Positions 14,729 to 23,418 of a stretch of DNA of 47,874 bases are shown here, piece by piece (position 1 is the first letter of the stretch; every line of letters starts with the position of its first letter). Both the position numbers and the translations under genes were made by a program. The stretch is from NCBI GenBank assembly GCA_005804885.1, contig SYOX01000364.1, positions 1 to 47,874 of the forward strand, given 5' to 3'. This stretch comes from Pseudomonadota bacterium. Lineage in GTDB: Bacteria > Myxococcota_A > Bradymonadia > Bradymonadales > GCA-2716585. A model generated the notes under the pieces. It was not told where the DNA came from, made no database searches, and worked only from the letters and a program-made list of their open reading frames with translations.

Positions 14729-17023
14729 TCATCGGGGGATGAAGGGGAGCTGCCAGGTGGGGTCGTTGCCGGTCTGGATGTGGCTCATGTGGAGGGAGTC
14801 GGCCAGAGCCGAGTCGTTGGGCTGGTAGTGCGAGGCCCAGAGCTGGGGCAAGTAGAGACGTGCCAGGGAGCTTGCGGGGCTGAGATCCTTGAGGTCGCGC
14901 GCGATGCTGTCGGGGATGGGGTTGAGGTAGAGGTTGAGGTGCGTCATCGCGGGCAGCCCGTGGGCGCTGATGAGCGCCAGCGCGCCGCGGGTCTGGATCT
15001 TGTTGGAGCCCAGGCTCAGGAGGGCGAGGTTGCGCAGGTGAGGGGAGTCGGCCAGGGCGCGGGCGCCTTCGTCCGAGATGCCGTTGTTGTCGAGCCTGAG
15101 GCGCTTGAGGGCGCCGAGGCGGGGGTTTGAGGCCAGGATTTCGGCGGCGCGGCAGGTCAGGGCGTTGAAGGACAGGCAGAGGTGTTCGAGGCGGTCGAGG
15201 TGGGCGGCGTCGAGCAGCGCCTTGAGGTCGTCGTCCGTGAGGCGCCGGTTGCTCAAGTCGAGGGCGATCAGGGGAGAGGGGCGCGGGGTGGCGCTCGGGT
15301 CTGGCCCCGAGATCAGGCCGCTGGTGCTCAGGTCGAGGATCTGGAGGGAGGGCAGGGCGGGGGGAGCCAGGAGCGCCGCGACGCCTCGCATCGGGATGAA
15401 GCAGGAGTTGAGATCAAGGCGGGTGAGGGCGTTGAGCGAGGCGGCCTCGGCCAGGGCCAGGGCGCCGGGCTCGCGGATCGTCGTGTTGGACAGGGTCAGG
15501 CAGGTCAGGCGCGAGAGGTGGGGGGAGCGCGCCAGGGCCATGGCGCCGTCGTCGAGCAGGGGGTTGTAGGCCAGGTTCAGGCGGGTGATGTTGTCGAAGT
15601 GGTTGTCTCGAAAGAGGATTTCGACAACCTCAGGGGGGAGGTTCTGGCCTTCGAGGGAGAGGTCTTCGAGAAATGTGAGATGAGGGGATTCGGTGAGGGC
15701 GAGGGCGAGGGGCAGGCCGAGGTGCTGCCCGTTGATGCGGAGCTGTCGGAGGGCGGCGGAGGCGGGGCGGGCGAGCAAGGCGCTGATCTGCGCGGCGTCG
15801 GTGGGGATGGAGGACAGGTCGAGGTGTGTGAGGGCGAGGTCGTCGAGGCGGCGCGCGAGGCGCCCGACCATGTCTGGGAGCCAGGGGAAGGGCTGGACGC
15901 CGTAGCGGAAGAACTGAGCGCAGGAGAGGGCGCGGACGGTGGCCCATTGGGGTGGGGCGGGCTCGATATGGGTGTTCAGCTCCTCCATCAGAGAGCGTAT
16001 CCAGCGGGGTTGAGGGGTGCGGAGGGCGTCGGGCCAGCGGTCGAAGCGGGGGGCGTTGTCGGCGATGAGCTGGCGCAGGGCCTCGTGGTCGGTTGTCGGC
16101 CAGACGTCGAAGATCGTGCAGAGGGACTGCCAGTTGGCGAGGTCGGGTTCGGCGTCGAGGAGCTCGTTGACGCGCTCGGCGCGCCTTTGGGGGTCGTTGC
16201 CCTCGGTCAGCGCGGCGGCGTTGGTGTCGCGCAGCCGGTTGTGGGACAGGTCGAGGTCGCAGCGGAGTGAGACCGAGCCGGCGATCTGTCGGGCGGCGTG
16301 GTAGGCCAGGGTGTTGTGGGACAGGTCGAGGGCCTGGAGGTGGGGGAGCCTGGGCCACGCCAGCAGGTGCGGGCTGCAGGCGTCCGCGAGGCGGTTGTGG
16401 GACAGGTCCAGGTGGGTGAGGCGATCGAGGCGGCTGGTGGCGAGCGCGCGCAGGGCGTTGGCGCGCAGGGCGTTGTCGGCAAGATCGAGGTGGGTGAGGT
16501 TTCGCGCCAGGCCGGCGTTGATGAGGGCTCGGATCTCCTGGGGGCCGATCCCGGCGTCGCGCATCGAGAGGTGTGTCAGTGCGGCGAGGCTGTCGGCGCG
16601 GGAGATGGCGCGGGCGCCGTGGATGCCGAGCTTGACCTTGTCCAGCGTGAGGATGGTGACGCGGGCCAGCAGATCGGAAGAGGCGATGACGCGCCCGATC
16701 TGCGCGGCGCGCTTGTCGCCGGTCAGATCGAGGTGCCGGATGAGGGACCAGCGCAGGCAGGCGTCGGGGGCCGGGGGTTGCTCCAGGGTCAAGGCCGCGC
16801 ACCAGGCTTGCGGGGCGACTCTGAGGCGATCGGGCCAGGGTACGGCGAGCCGCGAGGCGTAGTCGAGCGCGAGCCGGAGGCCGTCGTCGTCGAGATCGTC
16901 GGCCTGGATGGCGCTGTCGATGAGGTTGCAGACGCTCAGCCAGCCCTGGACAGAGGGCGCGCCATAGAGCGCGGCGCGGAGGTCTTCGAGCAGGCTTGAG
17001 GTCGAGGTTCTGGTGAGGCTCAA
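14729..17023 (-). CDS. Leucine-rich-repeat protein (RNI-like)
   Basis: 764 residues with no signal peptide. Residues ~100-280 and ~385-740 are leucine-rich repeats of the ribonuclease-inhibitor type, with consensus LTHLDLSHN-L and LALLSLGSN-I. The unit AAQIGRVIASSDLL near residue 105 and blocks at ~25 and ~300 (GWLSVCNLIDSA; NWQSLCTIFDVW) suggest that a small non-LRR module precedes each of two LRR arrays. Such proteins are cytoplasmic protein-interaction scaffolds. It ends 16 bp from the kinase gene, convergent with it; a physical link to kinase signalling is only speculation. Confidence 0.85.
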   Translation of the reverse strand: MSLTRTSTSSLLEDLRAALYGAPSVQGWLSVCNLIDSAIQADDLDDDGLRLALDYASRLAVPWPDRLRVAPQAWCAALTLEQPPAPDACLRWSLIRHLDLTGDKRAAQIGRVIASSDLLARVTILTLDKVKLGIHGARAISRADSLAALTHLSMRDAGIGPQEIRALINAGLARNLTHLDLADNALRANALRALATSRLDRLTHLDLSHNRLADACSPHLLAWPRLPHLQALDLSHNTLAYHAARQIAGSVSLRCDLDLSHNRLRDTNAAALTEGNDPQRRAERVNELLDAEPDLANWQSLCTIFDVWPTTDHEALRQLIADNAPRFDRWPDALRTPQPRWIRSLMEELNTHIEPAPPQWATVRALSCAQFFRYGVQPFPWLPDMVGRLARRLDDLALTHLDLSSIPTDAAQISALLARPASAALRQLRINGQHLGLPLALALTESPHLTFLEDLSLEGQNLPPEVVEILFRDNHFDNITRLNLAYNPLLDDGAMALARSPHLSRLTCLTLSNTTIREPGALALAEAASLNALTRLDLNSCFIPMRGVAALLAPPALPSLQILDLSTSGLISGPDPSATPRPSPLIALDLSNRRLTDDDLKALLDAAHLDRLEHLCLSFNALTCRAAEILASNPRLGALKRLRLDNNGISDEGARALADSPHLRNLALLSLGSNKIQTRGALALISAHGLPAMTHLNLYLNPIPDSIARDLKDLSPASSLARLYLPQLWASHYQPNDSALADSLHMSHIQTGNDPTWQLPFIPR

Positions 17024-17177
17024 GGGGATCTCCGTCGTTGGAGGGCAGGAGCAAGGTGGGCTTCTGGGGCGCTTCAGGCAAGCGCTTCGTGTCGAGGCAG
17101 GCCGCCGGAGCGGATCGGTTCGATCCCCAGGCGGGGTTCTGGTAGAAAATCCGGGGCTGTTGTCGAGGGAGGTCAGG

Positions 17178-18935
17178 ATGAAGGTTGTGTGGGCGATCCT
17201 GATGCTGGCGCTGGCGCTGGCGGCGGGGTGCGGCGAGGAGGTCGGGGGCGCCCCGGTCGAGGCGGACGCGGGATCACCGGACGCGGGTGAGGAGGTCGAG
17301 CCTGAGCCGGAGGTGGTCCCCGATTATTGCAGCCTCCAGAAGCCCGAGGGCCTGTGTCCGAGCGCCCAGCTCTGCCTCGACGGCGCGTGCGTGTCGATCG
17401 GGCTGGTGTGCTCGCCGGGCCAGCCCGAGGGGCTGTGCAAGCACGGGGGTCGCTGTCTGGATGGCCGCTGCTGGGGGGCCGAGGAGGTGTGCAGCGCGCT
17501 GACGCCGATCGGGGTGTGCCCGAGCGGGCAGTTCTGCGATCAGGGCGAGTGCACGACAGGCCAGCCCTGCGGCCCGGAGGAGCCGCAGGGGTCTTGCGAG
17601 CGGGGCTCGGTGTGCTTTGGCGGCGCCTGTCGAGCGGCCGACGAGGTCTGCGGCTTCGCCAACGTGAGCGGGGCGTGCCCGCAGTCGCGGGTCTGCCTGC
17701 ACGGGGCCTGCGTGCCGGAGGAGTTCCTGTGCTCTGCGGAGGTGCGCGGCGGTCGCTGCGCGCCGGGGGAGACGTGCAGCGGCGGCGAGTGTCTGGCGAT
17801 CGGCCAGGCGTGCAGCCTGGCCAACCCGCAAGGGAGCTGTGGGGGCGACTTCTCGTGTCTGGAGGGGGCGTGCAGGCACCCGGAGGATCTGTGCAGCGCG
17901 ACGAACCCGCACGGCTTCTGCGCGATGGGGCTGTCGTGCGTCGCGGGTGCGTGCGTCGAGCAGACCCTGACCTGCGATCCGCAGGTCTTCGACGGGCTGT
18001 GTCCGGCCGGCATGGAGTGCAGCGCGGGCCACTGTCACGGGCCCGTAGCCTGCGACGATGTCTTCGTTTTTGGGTCGTGTCCCGCCTCCCAGACCTGTCT
18101 CTGCTCGCCCGTCGGGGGCCAGTCGGTCTCGGCCTGCTCGGCGGACTTCGCGCCCGAGAGCGCCAGCGCGCAGCAGCGGCTGGCGATAGAGCGCACCAAC
18201 GAGCTGCGCAACAGCATCGGGCTGTGGTCGATCGTGCAGGACGCGCGGATCAACGACGCGGCGCTGGCGCACGCCGAGTACCTGGTCAACGAGGTCAACG
18301 AGGCGCACGACGAGACGCGCACGGGGAGCCCCTACTTCACGGGGGAGCGCTTCTGGGATCGGATGGAGGCGGCCGGCTACCAGGGCTCGCCGCTGGGCGA
18401 GGTGATCTCGTACACGGGGGACGCGGTCAGGGCGGTGGACGGGCTGATCGCGACGGTCTACCACCGCGAGCCCTTCTTCAACCCCTTCGCGCTGGACATG
18501 GGCTACGGGGGGGCGACGGGGCCAAACGGCGCGGCGGACGTGATCGACTTCGGCGGGGCGGCCCAGTCCTGCCTCGACTCGGTCCTGGTGGTCTACCCGC
18601 CCCACGGCGCCGTGGGGGTCGACACCTCCTGGGATGGCCTGGAGAGCCCGCAGCCGCCGATCCCGCCGGGGGGCTACCCGAGCGGCCCGATCATCTCGGT
18701 GCACGGCAGCGGCGAGCTGCAGATCGATGAGCACGTGCTGTCGGTCGGCGACACGCCCATCGAGCACGTCCACCTGACCTCGGAGAACGACCCCAACGGC
18801 GCCGTCGGCCGACAGCACTATTTCCTCTACGCCAACGCGCCCTTGCGGCCCGAGACGACCCACACGGTCGTCGTCTCTGGGCGCCACGACGGCGAGCCCT
18901 TCTTCCTGCGGTGGTCCTTCACGACGGGGCGTTGA
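17178..18935 (+). CDS. Cys-rich lipoprotein with CAP (SCP) domain
   Basis: 585 residues from ATG 17178, GGAGGT upstream. Lipobox ALAAGC (C18), then an Asp/Glu/Pro linker. Residues ~50-320 contain nine complete and one partial repeat of C-x8-10-C-x5-C-x4-C (such as CSLQKPEGLCPSAQLC), an EB-module-like disulfide array. Residues ~335-470 are a CAP/SCP domain (RTNELRNSIGL, LAHAEYLVNE, HDETRTGSPYFTGE), and the end is a beta-rich domain. CAP proteins are secreted and bind sterols, lipids or peptides or act as proteases; bacterial members are mostly uncharacterised. Probably surface-anchored. Confidence 0.85.
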   Translation: MKVVWAILMLALALAAGCGEEVGGAPVEADAGSPDAGEEVEPEPEVVPDYCSLQKPEGLCPSAQLCLDGACVSIGLVCSPGQPEGLCKHGGRCLDGRCWGAEEVCSALTPIGVCPSGQFCDQGECTTGQPCGPEEPQGSCERGSVCFGGACRAADEVCGFANVSGACPQSRVCLHGACVPEEFLCSAEVRGGRCAPGETCSGGECLAIGQACSLANPQGSCGGDFSCLEGACRHPEDLCSATNPHGFCAMGLSCVAGACVEQTLTCDPQVFDGLCPAGMECSAGHCHGPVACDDVFVFGSCPASQTCLCSPVGGQSVSACSADFAPESASAQQRLAIERTNELRNSIGLWSIVQDARINDAALAHAEYLVNEVNEAHDETRTGSPYFTGERFWDRMEAAGYQGSPLGEVISYTGDAVRAVDGLIATVYHREPFFNPFALDMGYGGATGPNGAADVIDFGGAAQSCLDSVLVVYPPHGAVGVDTSWDGLESPQPPIPPGGYPSGPIISVHGSGELQIDEHVLSVGDTPIEHVHLTSENDPNGAVGRQHYFLYANAPLRPETTHTVVVSGRHDGEPFFLRWSFTTGR

Positions 18936-19032
18936 CGCCTTGACCTGCCCGGGCGCGGCGTGCCATGAAGTCGTCGCGTGGGGCTGGGCAGGGTTCGCGG
19001 TGGACGGTCAAGGCGGTTCGAGAGGTTGGATC

Positions 19033-19518
19033 ATGGAGATTTCAGGGACGCTTCGGAAGGGATCGAAGGGCGAGGATGTCAAGGAGCTTCAGCGCAGCCT
19101 CAAGGCGCTGGGCTTTGACACGGGCGGCGTCGACGGCGTCTTCGGCGAAGAGACCGAGGCCGCGGTGCTGGCCTTTCAGAACAGCTACGACCTCTACGAC
19201 GACGGGACGGTCGGGCAGCACTTCGTCGACACCCTCAACGGCGCTCTGTCCAGCGATCGCCCCGAGCTGTGCAAGCGCCTGATCGCGCGGGGCCACCGCG
19301 GCGACGACGTCCGAATCCTCCAGACCATCCTCGGCGCGCTGGGCTTTGACGCTGGCCGCCCCGATGGGGTCTTCGGCGGCGGCACCCACGACGCCGTGGT
19401 GGGCTTCCAGACGGCGCTGGGCCTCAAGGCCGACGGCGTCGTCGGGGCAAGGACGGTCGACGCGCTCTTTCGCGCGCTGGCCGTATCGACCAAGGACGAC
19501 TCCAGCGCCGATGTCTAG
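19033..19518 (+). CDS. Protein with two peptidoglycan-binding domains
   Basis: 161 residues from ATG 19033 (AGAGG upstream). Two PGBD1 domains: residues ~5-70 (LRKGSKGEDVKELQRSLKAL ... VDGVFGEETEAAVLAFQ) and ~80-150 (GDDVRILQTILGALGF ... PDGVFGGGTHDAVVGFQ). No signal peptide is visible from this start; a TTG start at 18940 would add 31 residues without making a good one. Its end overlaps the next gene by eight bases, so the two are co-translated. It probably tethers or targets to the cell wall, or acts as a partner of an exported enzyme. Confidence 0.8.
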   Translation: MEISGTLRKGSKGEDVKELQRSLKALGFDTGGVDGVFGEETEAAVLAFQNSYDLYDDGTVGQHFVDTLNGALSSDRPELCKRLIARGHRGDDVRILQTILGALGFDAGRPDGVFGGGTHDAVVGFQTALGLKADGVVGARTVDALFRALAVSTKDDSSADV

Positions 19519-21244
19519 AGCGCGTCCCAGCGTCGCGGCGCTGGCCGCCGCGCTCGCCGGTGCGGCGATCTTGTCCTGCGACAGATCGCCGCCGCCCCCG
19601 GCCCTCGCCACGCAGGCTGACGCTGGCGCTGAGATCGCGCCCCCTGCGTCAGAGGCCAGCTTCCACGTTCAGATCGTCAAGTCCGCGCAAAGACTACGGA
19701 TTGCGCGCGGCGATGAGGTGCTCTCGCCCGTCGCCTACCGCGTCCTGATCAGCGGGCTCTCCGGGGAGGCCGGCGCCTCGGTCCAGGCGGGCTTCTGTCG
19801 TGGGCTGGTCGGGTCGGGCGCCGGGATAGGGTGCTCGGACGGCGCGAAGGTCGCGGCGGGGACGATCCGGGTGCAGCTCTTCAGCGTCGGGGCCGCGTCG
19901 ACGGCGCGCGTCTCCGGTGGCCTCTCGATGAGCAGCGGCGATCCGGTCGTGGCCGATCTGGAGTTCCTGGCGTCCACCGCGAGCGCTCCCCAGGGCGCGG
20001 GGTGGTACGGCGCGCTCGGGCAGGCGCTGGCCAACCGCTGGTTGACCGAGGTGCAGCGCGCCCTGTCCGGCGCCGACGCCATGGCCGCCGCCCGCCCCGA
20101 TGCCCCTGCCCCTGTGGGCCTGCGCTGGATCGGGGCGCCGGGCATGCACCTGCGCGATCTGTGGCCGCTGCGCGACGGCGCCTCGGTGCCCGTGGCCGAC
20201 GGGGTCTGGACCGTCCAGATGTCCGAGGCCGGGGAGCTGGCCGCCTTCCTCCTCGACGCCTCGGGCAACATCCAGGCGCGGCCGCGCTTCAAGGCCGCCG
20301 CCGCCGACTCTCCCGGGGCCATGCGCGCCTGGGCCGACCACGGCGCGGCGAGGCTCCTCGTGACGCTGGCCAGCGCGGACGCCTCGGTCGGGGGCGGGCA
20401 GGCCCCGGTCGTCGTGGCGTTGAGCCGCGCGGGCGCCGAGGCGATCGGCGAGCTCCCCGGTCACCCGCTCGGCGCCGCCGTGGCCGCCGCCGACGGCCTG
20501 CTCTTCGCGCCTGTGTCGGTCGAGGGGGCCGCGGCGCTCGTCCGCCTGCCCCGAGGGGCGTCCGAGGGGGCCGAGGCCAGGGAGGCCGTCGCCGGCGCGC
20601 GGTGGCTCTTGCCGCTCCCAGGGGACCTCCCCGCGCCGGCCGCAGCGCTGGTCTGGATCGACGCCAACAACCTCGCCGTCGTCGTCGATCGCCCCCATCC
20701 GGCGGTCTATGCGATCGACATCCGAGAGACAGGGCGCGACGCGCGGATCCTCTGGCGCTGGTCCGATCCCGAAGGCCGACCGGCGCTGGCGCCGGGGCAT
20801 GTGCCGGTGATCGCGGACGGTCAAGGCGGCGCGATCATCCTCGACGCCAGCGCGCAGGGGCCGCAGGCGGTGGTCCGGGTGGACGGCGCGGGGGGGCGCG
20901 TGTGGTCGTCGCCGATGGAGGGCGGCGCGCGGCCGACGCCGCTCTTGATGGAGGGGAAGATCGCGGTCGGCGGCCCGGACACGCGCGTCTTCGGCTTCAA
21001 CGACGGCGCGCCCTGGGCCACGATCGACCAGCCGGCTCGCGCCCTGGCCGACGGCGGCCAGGGCTGGCTGATCGCGTGCACCGAGATCGGGGCCGCGGCG
21101 CTGGATCCCAGGACCGGGCGCAAGCTCAAGGAGATCGCCTTCGGCAGAGGGTGCGCCGCCCTTCGCGCGCTGAGCGACGGCGGGGGCTTTGTCGGCGGCG
21201 AAACCCTCTCTGGGGTCGGCCTCGGGCCGGTCAGCGCGTGGTGA
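19511..21244 (+). CDS. Lipoprotein with possible C-terminal beta-propeller
   Basis: 577 residues from ATG 19511, which overlaps the previous stop. Signal peptide with lipobox AILSC (C23). The N-terminal half (~50-250) is a beta-rich domain of unknown family. The C-terminal half (~380-577) has repeated blade-like strands resembling PQQ/quinoprotein propellers (GGRVWSSPMEGGARPTPLL; GAAALDPRTGRKLKEI). No catalytic motif. It sits between the peptidoglycan-binding protein and a hydrolase lipoprotein, both overlapping, which suggests a joint cell-envelope role. Confidence 0.65.
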   Translation: MSRARPSVAALAAALAGAAILSCDRSPPPPALATQADAGAEIAPPASEASFHVQIVKSAQRLRIARGDEVLSPVAYRVLISGLSGEAGASVQAGFCRGLVGSGAGIGCSDGAKVAAGTIRVQLFSVGAASTARVSGGLSMSSGDPVVADLEFLASTASAPQGAGWYGALGQALANRWLTEVQRALSGADAMAAARPDAPAPVGLRWIGAPGMHLRDLWPLRDGASVPVADGVWTVQMSEAGELAAFLLDASGNIQARPRFKAAAADSPGAMRAWADHGAARLLVTLASADASVGGGQAPVVVALSRAGAEAIGELPGHPLGAAVAAADGLLFAPVSVEGAAALVRLPRGASEGAEAREAVAGARWLLPLPGDLPAPAAALVWIDANNLAVVVDRPHPAVYAIDIRETGRDARILWRWSDPEGRPALAPGHVPVIADGQGGAIILDASAQGPQAVVRVDGAGGRVWSSPMEGGARPTPLLMEGKIAVGGPDTRVFGFNDGAPWATIDQPARALADGGQGWLIACTEIGAAALDPRTGRKLKEIAFGRGCAALRALSDGGGFVGGETLSGVGLGPVSAW

Positions 21245-22245
21245 AGCGGGTGACCCTCAAGATCGCGGCGGCACCGTGTCCGTCGATGTCGATGAGGGCG
21301 GCGACGCCCGCGCTCCTGGCGGCGGTGATCCTGGCCTGCTCCCCGCCCGCGCGCCCGGATCGCGCCGCGTCCGCCCTCGACGCGGAGGCCCCCGATCTTG
21401 AGCGCGCCGCGCAGGTGGGGGCGCCCGTCCGCTCCGAATCTTCGCAGGGGGTGGCTGCTGCTTCGCGATCTGCGGTCGACGCGGGCCTCGCGGCGGACCC
21501 GGCCCCGGAGGACCTCCCCGACGCCGACCCTCGGGCGGGCGCCCTGGCGGACGCCGAGGCGCTGCCGCCCGCCCCGGAGGCCCCTGCGCAGGCCGAGCCG
21601 CTCGACGTGATCGGCTTCGCGCCGGCCTCCCACGCGGGGCCGGATTTCGCGGCGGCGCCGGTCTGGCCGAGGCCCGTGACGGTCGTGATCCACGGGACGC
21701 TCTACCGGCCCGAGTGGGAGTGCCACCGCTGGAAGCCGGTCATGGGCTGGTACGGCTGGGTGCTGTGCCCGCGCGGCGTCCGTGATCTGCGCGCCCCGCT
21801 GGCGCAGGATCGGTGGACCTTCAAGGGGCGCGACAAGGTCATGCTCGAGATCGAGGCGGGCCTCAAGGCGCTGGAGGCGCGCTACCCTGGCCGCGTCTCC
21901 CGCCAGGGCATGGTCTACGTCGGGGCATCGCTCGGGGCGAACATGGCCACCGATATCGTCCGCCGCTCGCCGGGCCAGTACGACCACCTCGTGCTGGTCG
22001 AGGGCGGCGCGATGGAGCTGGGCGAGCTGGCGATCTGGGAGGCCGCGGGCGTCAAGGGGGTCGCGCTGGCGATGAGCGTGCCCGGCCGCCGCAAGCGCGC
22101 CCAGGCCTTGATGGGGCCGCTGGAGGCGGCGGGCTTCCGGGCGGCCTTCATCGACATGGAGGGCGCCGGCCACAATTACCGGGGCGACTTCCTCGACACC
22201 GGGAGGGCGGGGATGCGATCGCTGATTCTCGGTGAAAGTCGTTGA
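21241..22245 (+). CDS. Alpha/beta-hydrolase-fold lipoprotein
   Basis: 334 residues from GTG 21241, which overlaps the previous stop (GTGA). ATG 21286 is an alternative that gives a cleaner signal peptide; the lipobox VILAC (C33 here) is the same. After a long Ala/Pro/Asp linker (to ~140) comes an alpha/beta-hydrolase fold: VTVVIHGT, the nucleophile elbow G228-A-S230-L-G232, and a late GAGHNY that could supply the histidine. Substrate unknown; esterase or lipase-like. Last gene of an overlapping set of three. Confidence 0.7.
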   Translation: MKRVTLKIAAAPCPSMSMRAATPALLAAVILACSPPARPDRAASALDAEAPDLERAAQVGAPVRSESSQGVAAASRSAVDAGLAADPAPEDLPDADPRAGALADAEALPPAPEAPAQAEPLDVIGFAPASHAGPDFAAAPVWPRPVTVVIHGTLYRPEWECHRWKPVMGWYGWVLCPRGVRDLRAPLAQDRWTFKGRDKVMLEIEAGLKALEARYPGRVSRQGMVYVGASLGANMATDIVRRSPGQYDHLVLVEGGAMELGELAIWEAAGVKGVALAMSVPGRRKRAQALMGPLEAAGFRAAFIDMEGAGHNYRGDFLDTGRAGMRSLILGESR

Positions 22246-22306
22246 AGTACAATCACTTGGGCGATCTTGACGCTGTCGGGATGTGAGAGCCGGCCGTCGG
22301 GGCGGG

Positions 22307-23413
22307 TCAGTCCCGGTGGCGCGCCATGTAGTCGACGAGCATGTCGAGGGGGAGGGCGGGGATGAAGCGGCCGTCGCGGCCTTCGAGCGGCTCGGCCATG
22401 CACAGGGCGTTGAGGATGGCCTCCTCGGTGGCGTCGACGACGGCGTCGTAGAGGTTGTTGAGCAGGGCGTTGGCCAGGACCTCCAGGGTGTAGGTGCGCC
22501 CCGTGAGCACGCGCGGGACGGTGTTGGCGGTCGAGAAGGAGATGACGATCTCGCCGGAGCCGTGGGCGGCGGTCGAGCCGCAGCGGCCGATGCCGAGCGC
22601 GGCCCGCTTGCTCAGGCGGTTGAGCTGGTGGCTGGTCAAGGGTGCGTCGGTGGCCACGACGCAGATGATGCTGCCGTAGTTGACTCGGCGGCGGCCCTCC
22701 TCCTCGACCGTGTTGCGATCGAGCCATCGGCCGAAGGGCAGCCCGTCGACGCGCAGCTGGCGCAGCCAGCCGAAGTTGGACATGACCAGGACGCCGACGG
22801 TGAAGTTGAGCCCGTCGGCGTCGACGAGGCGCGACGAGGTGCCGATGCCGCCCTTGAGATCGCAGGTGATCATGCCTGCGCCGCCGCCGACATTGCCCTC
22901 GGCCGGCAGGCCCGGCGACGCGTCCCTCAGGGCGGCGAAGGCGTGCTCCTGGCGCACGTGGCCGCCTGCGGCGTCGTTGAGCCAGGAGTCGTCGCACTCG
23001 CCGACGAGGGGGATGATGACGTCGTGCTGCTGGCCGATGCCCTCATGGCGCTGGATCATCCACTTCACCAGCGCATCGGAGCAGATCCCGACGCTCAGCG
23101 TGCTGGTCAGCAGCAGGGGCGTCTCGATCAGCCCCCACTCCATCACCTGGGTCATCCCCGCGAACTCGCCGGCGCCGTTGAGGATGAAGCCGCCGCCGCT
23201 GATCCGCTCGTCGAAGATGTCGCCGCCGTTGGGCAGGATGGCCGTGACGCCGGTGCAGATCGGCCCCACGCCGACCTCCAGCGGCCCATGACCCTGGATG
23301 ATGGTGGCGTGGCCCACCTGGACCCCCGCGACGTCCGTGATGGCGTTGAGGGGGCCTGGTTGGAGGGTCCCGACGGCGATCCCAAGCTCTCTGAGGCGCC
23401 TTCGTTCGGTCAT
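22307..23413 (-). CDS. P1/S58 family peptidase (DmpA/BapA type)
   Basis: 368 residues from ATG 23413. Family hallmarks: NAITDVAGVQVGHATI, TGVTAILP, SGGGFILNGAGE, KGGIGTSSR and VNYGSIICVVATDAPL. S58 proteins are made as precursors that cleave themselves before a serine; here the predicted site is Gly247-Ser248, close to position 249/250 in DmpA. Known members release D-amino acids or beta-alanine from short peptides. The gene starts six bases after the tandem ATP-grasp gene stop on the same strand, so they form an operon. No signal peptide: a cytoplasmic enzyme. Confidence 0.9.
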   Translation of the reverse strand: MTERRRLRELGIAVGTLQPGPLNAITDVAGVQVGHATIIQGHGPLEVGVGPICTGVTAILPNGGDIFDERISGGGFILNGAGEFAGMTQVMEWGLIETPLLLTSTLSVGICSDALVKWMIQRHEGIGQQHDVIIPLVGECDDSWLNDAAGGHVRQEHAFAALRDASPGLPAEGNVGGGAGMITCDLKGGIGTSSRLVDADGLNFTVGVLVMSNFGWLRQLRVDGLPFGRWLDRNTVEEEGRRRVNYGSIICVVATDAPLTSHQLNRLSKRAALGIGRCGSTAAHGSGEIVISFSTANTVPRVLTGRTYTLEVLANALLNNLYDAVVDATEEAILNALCMAEPLEGRDGRFIPALPLDMLVDYMARHRD

Positions 23414-23418
23414 GGGCG

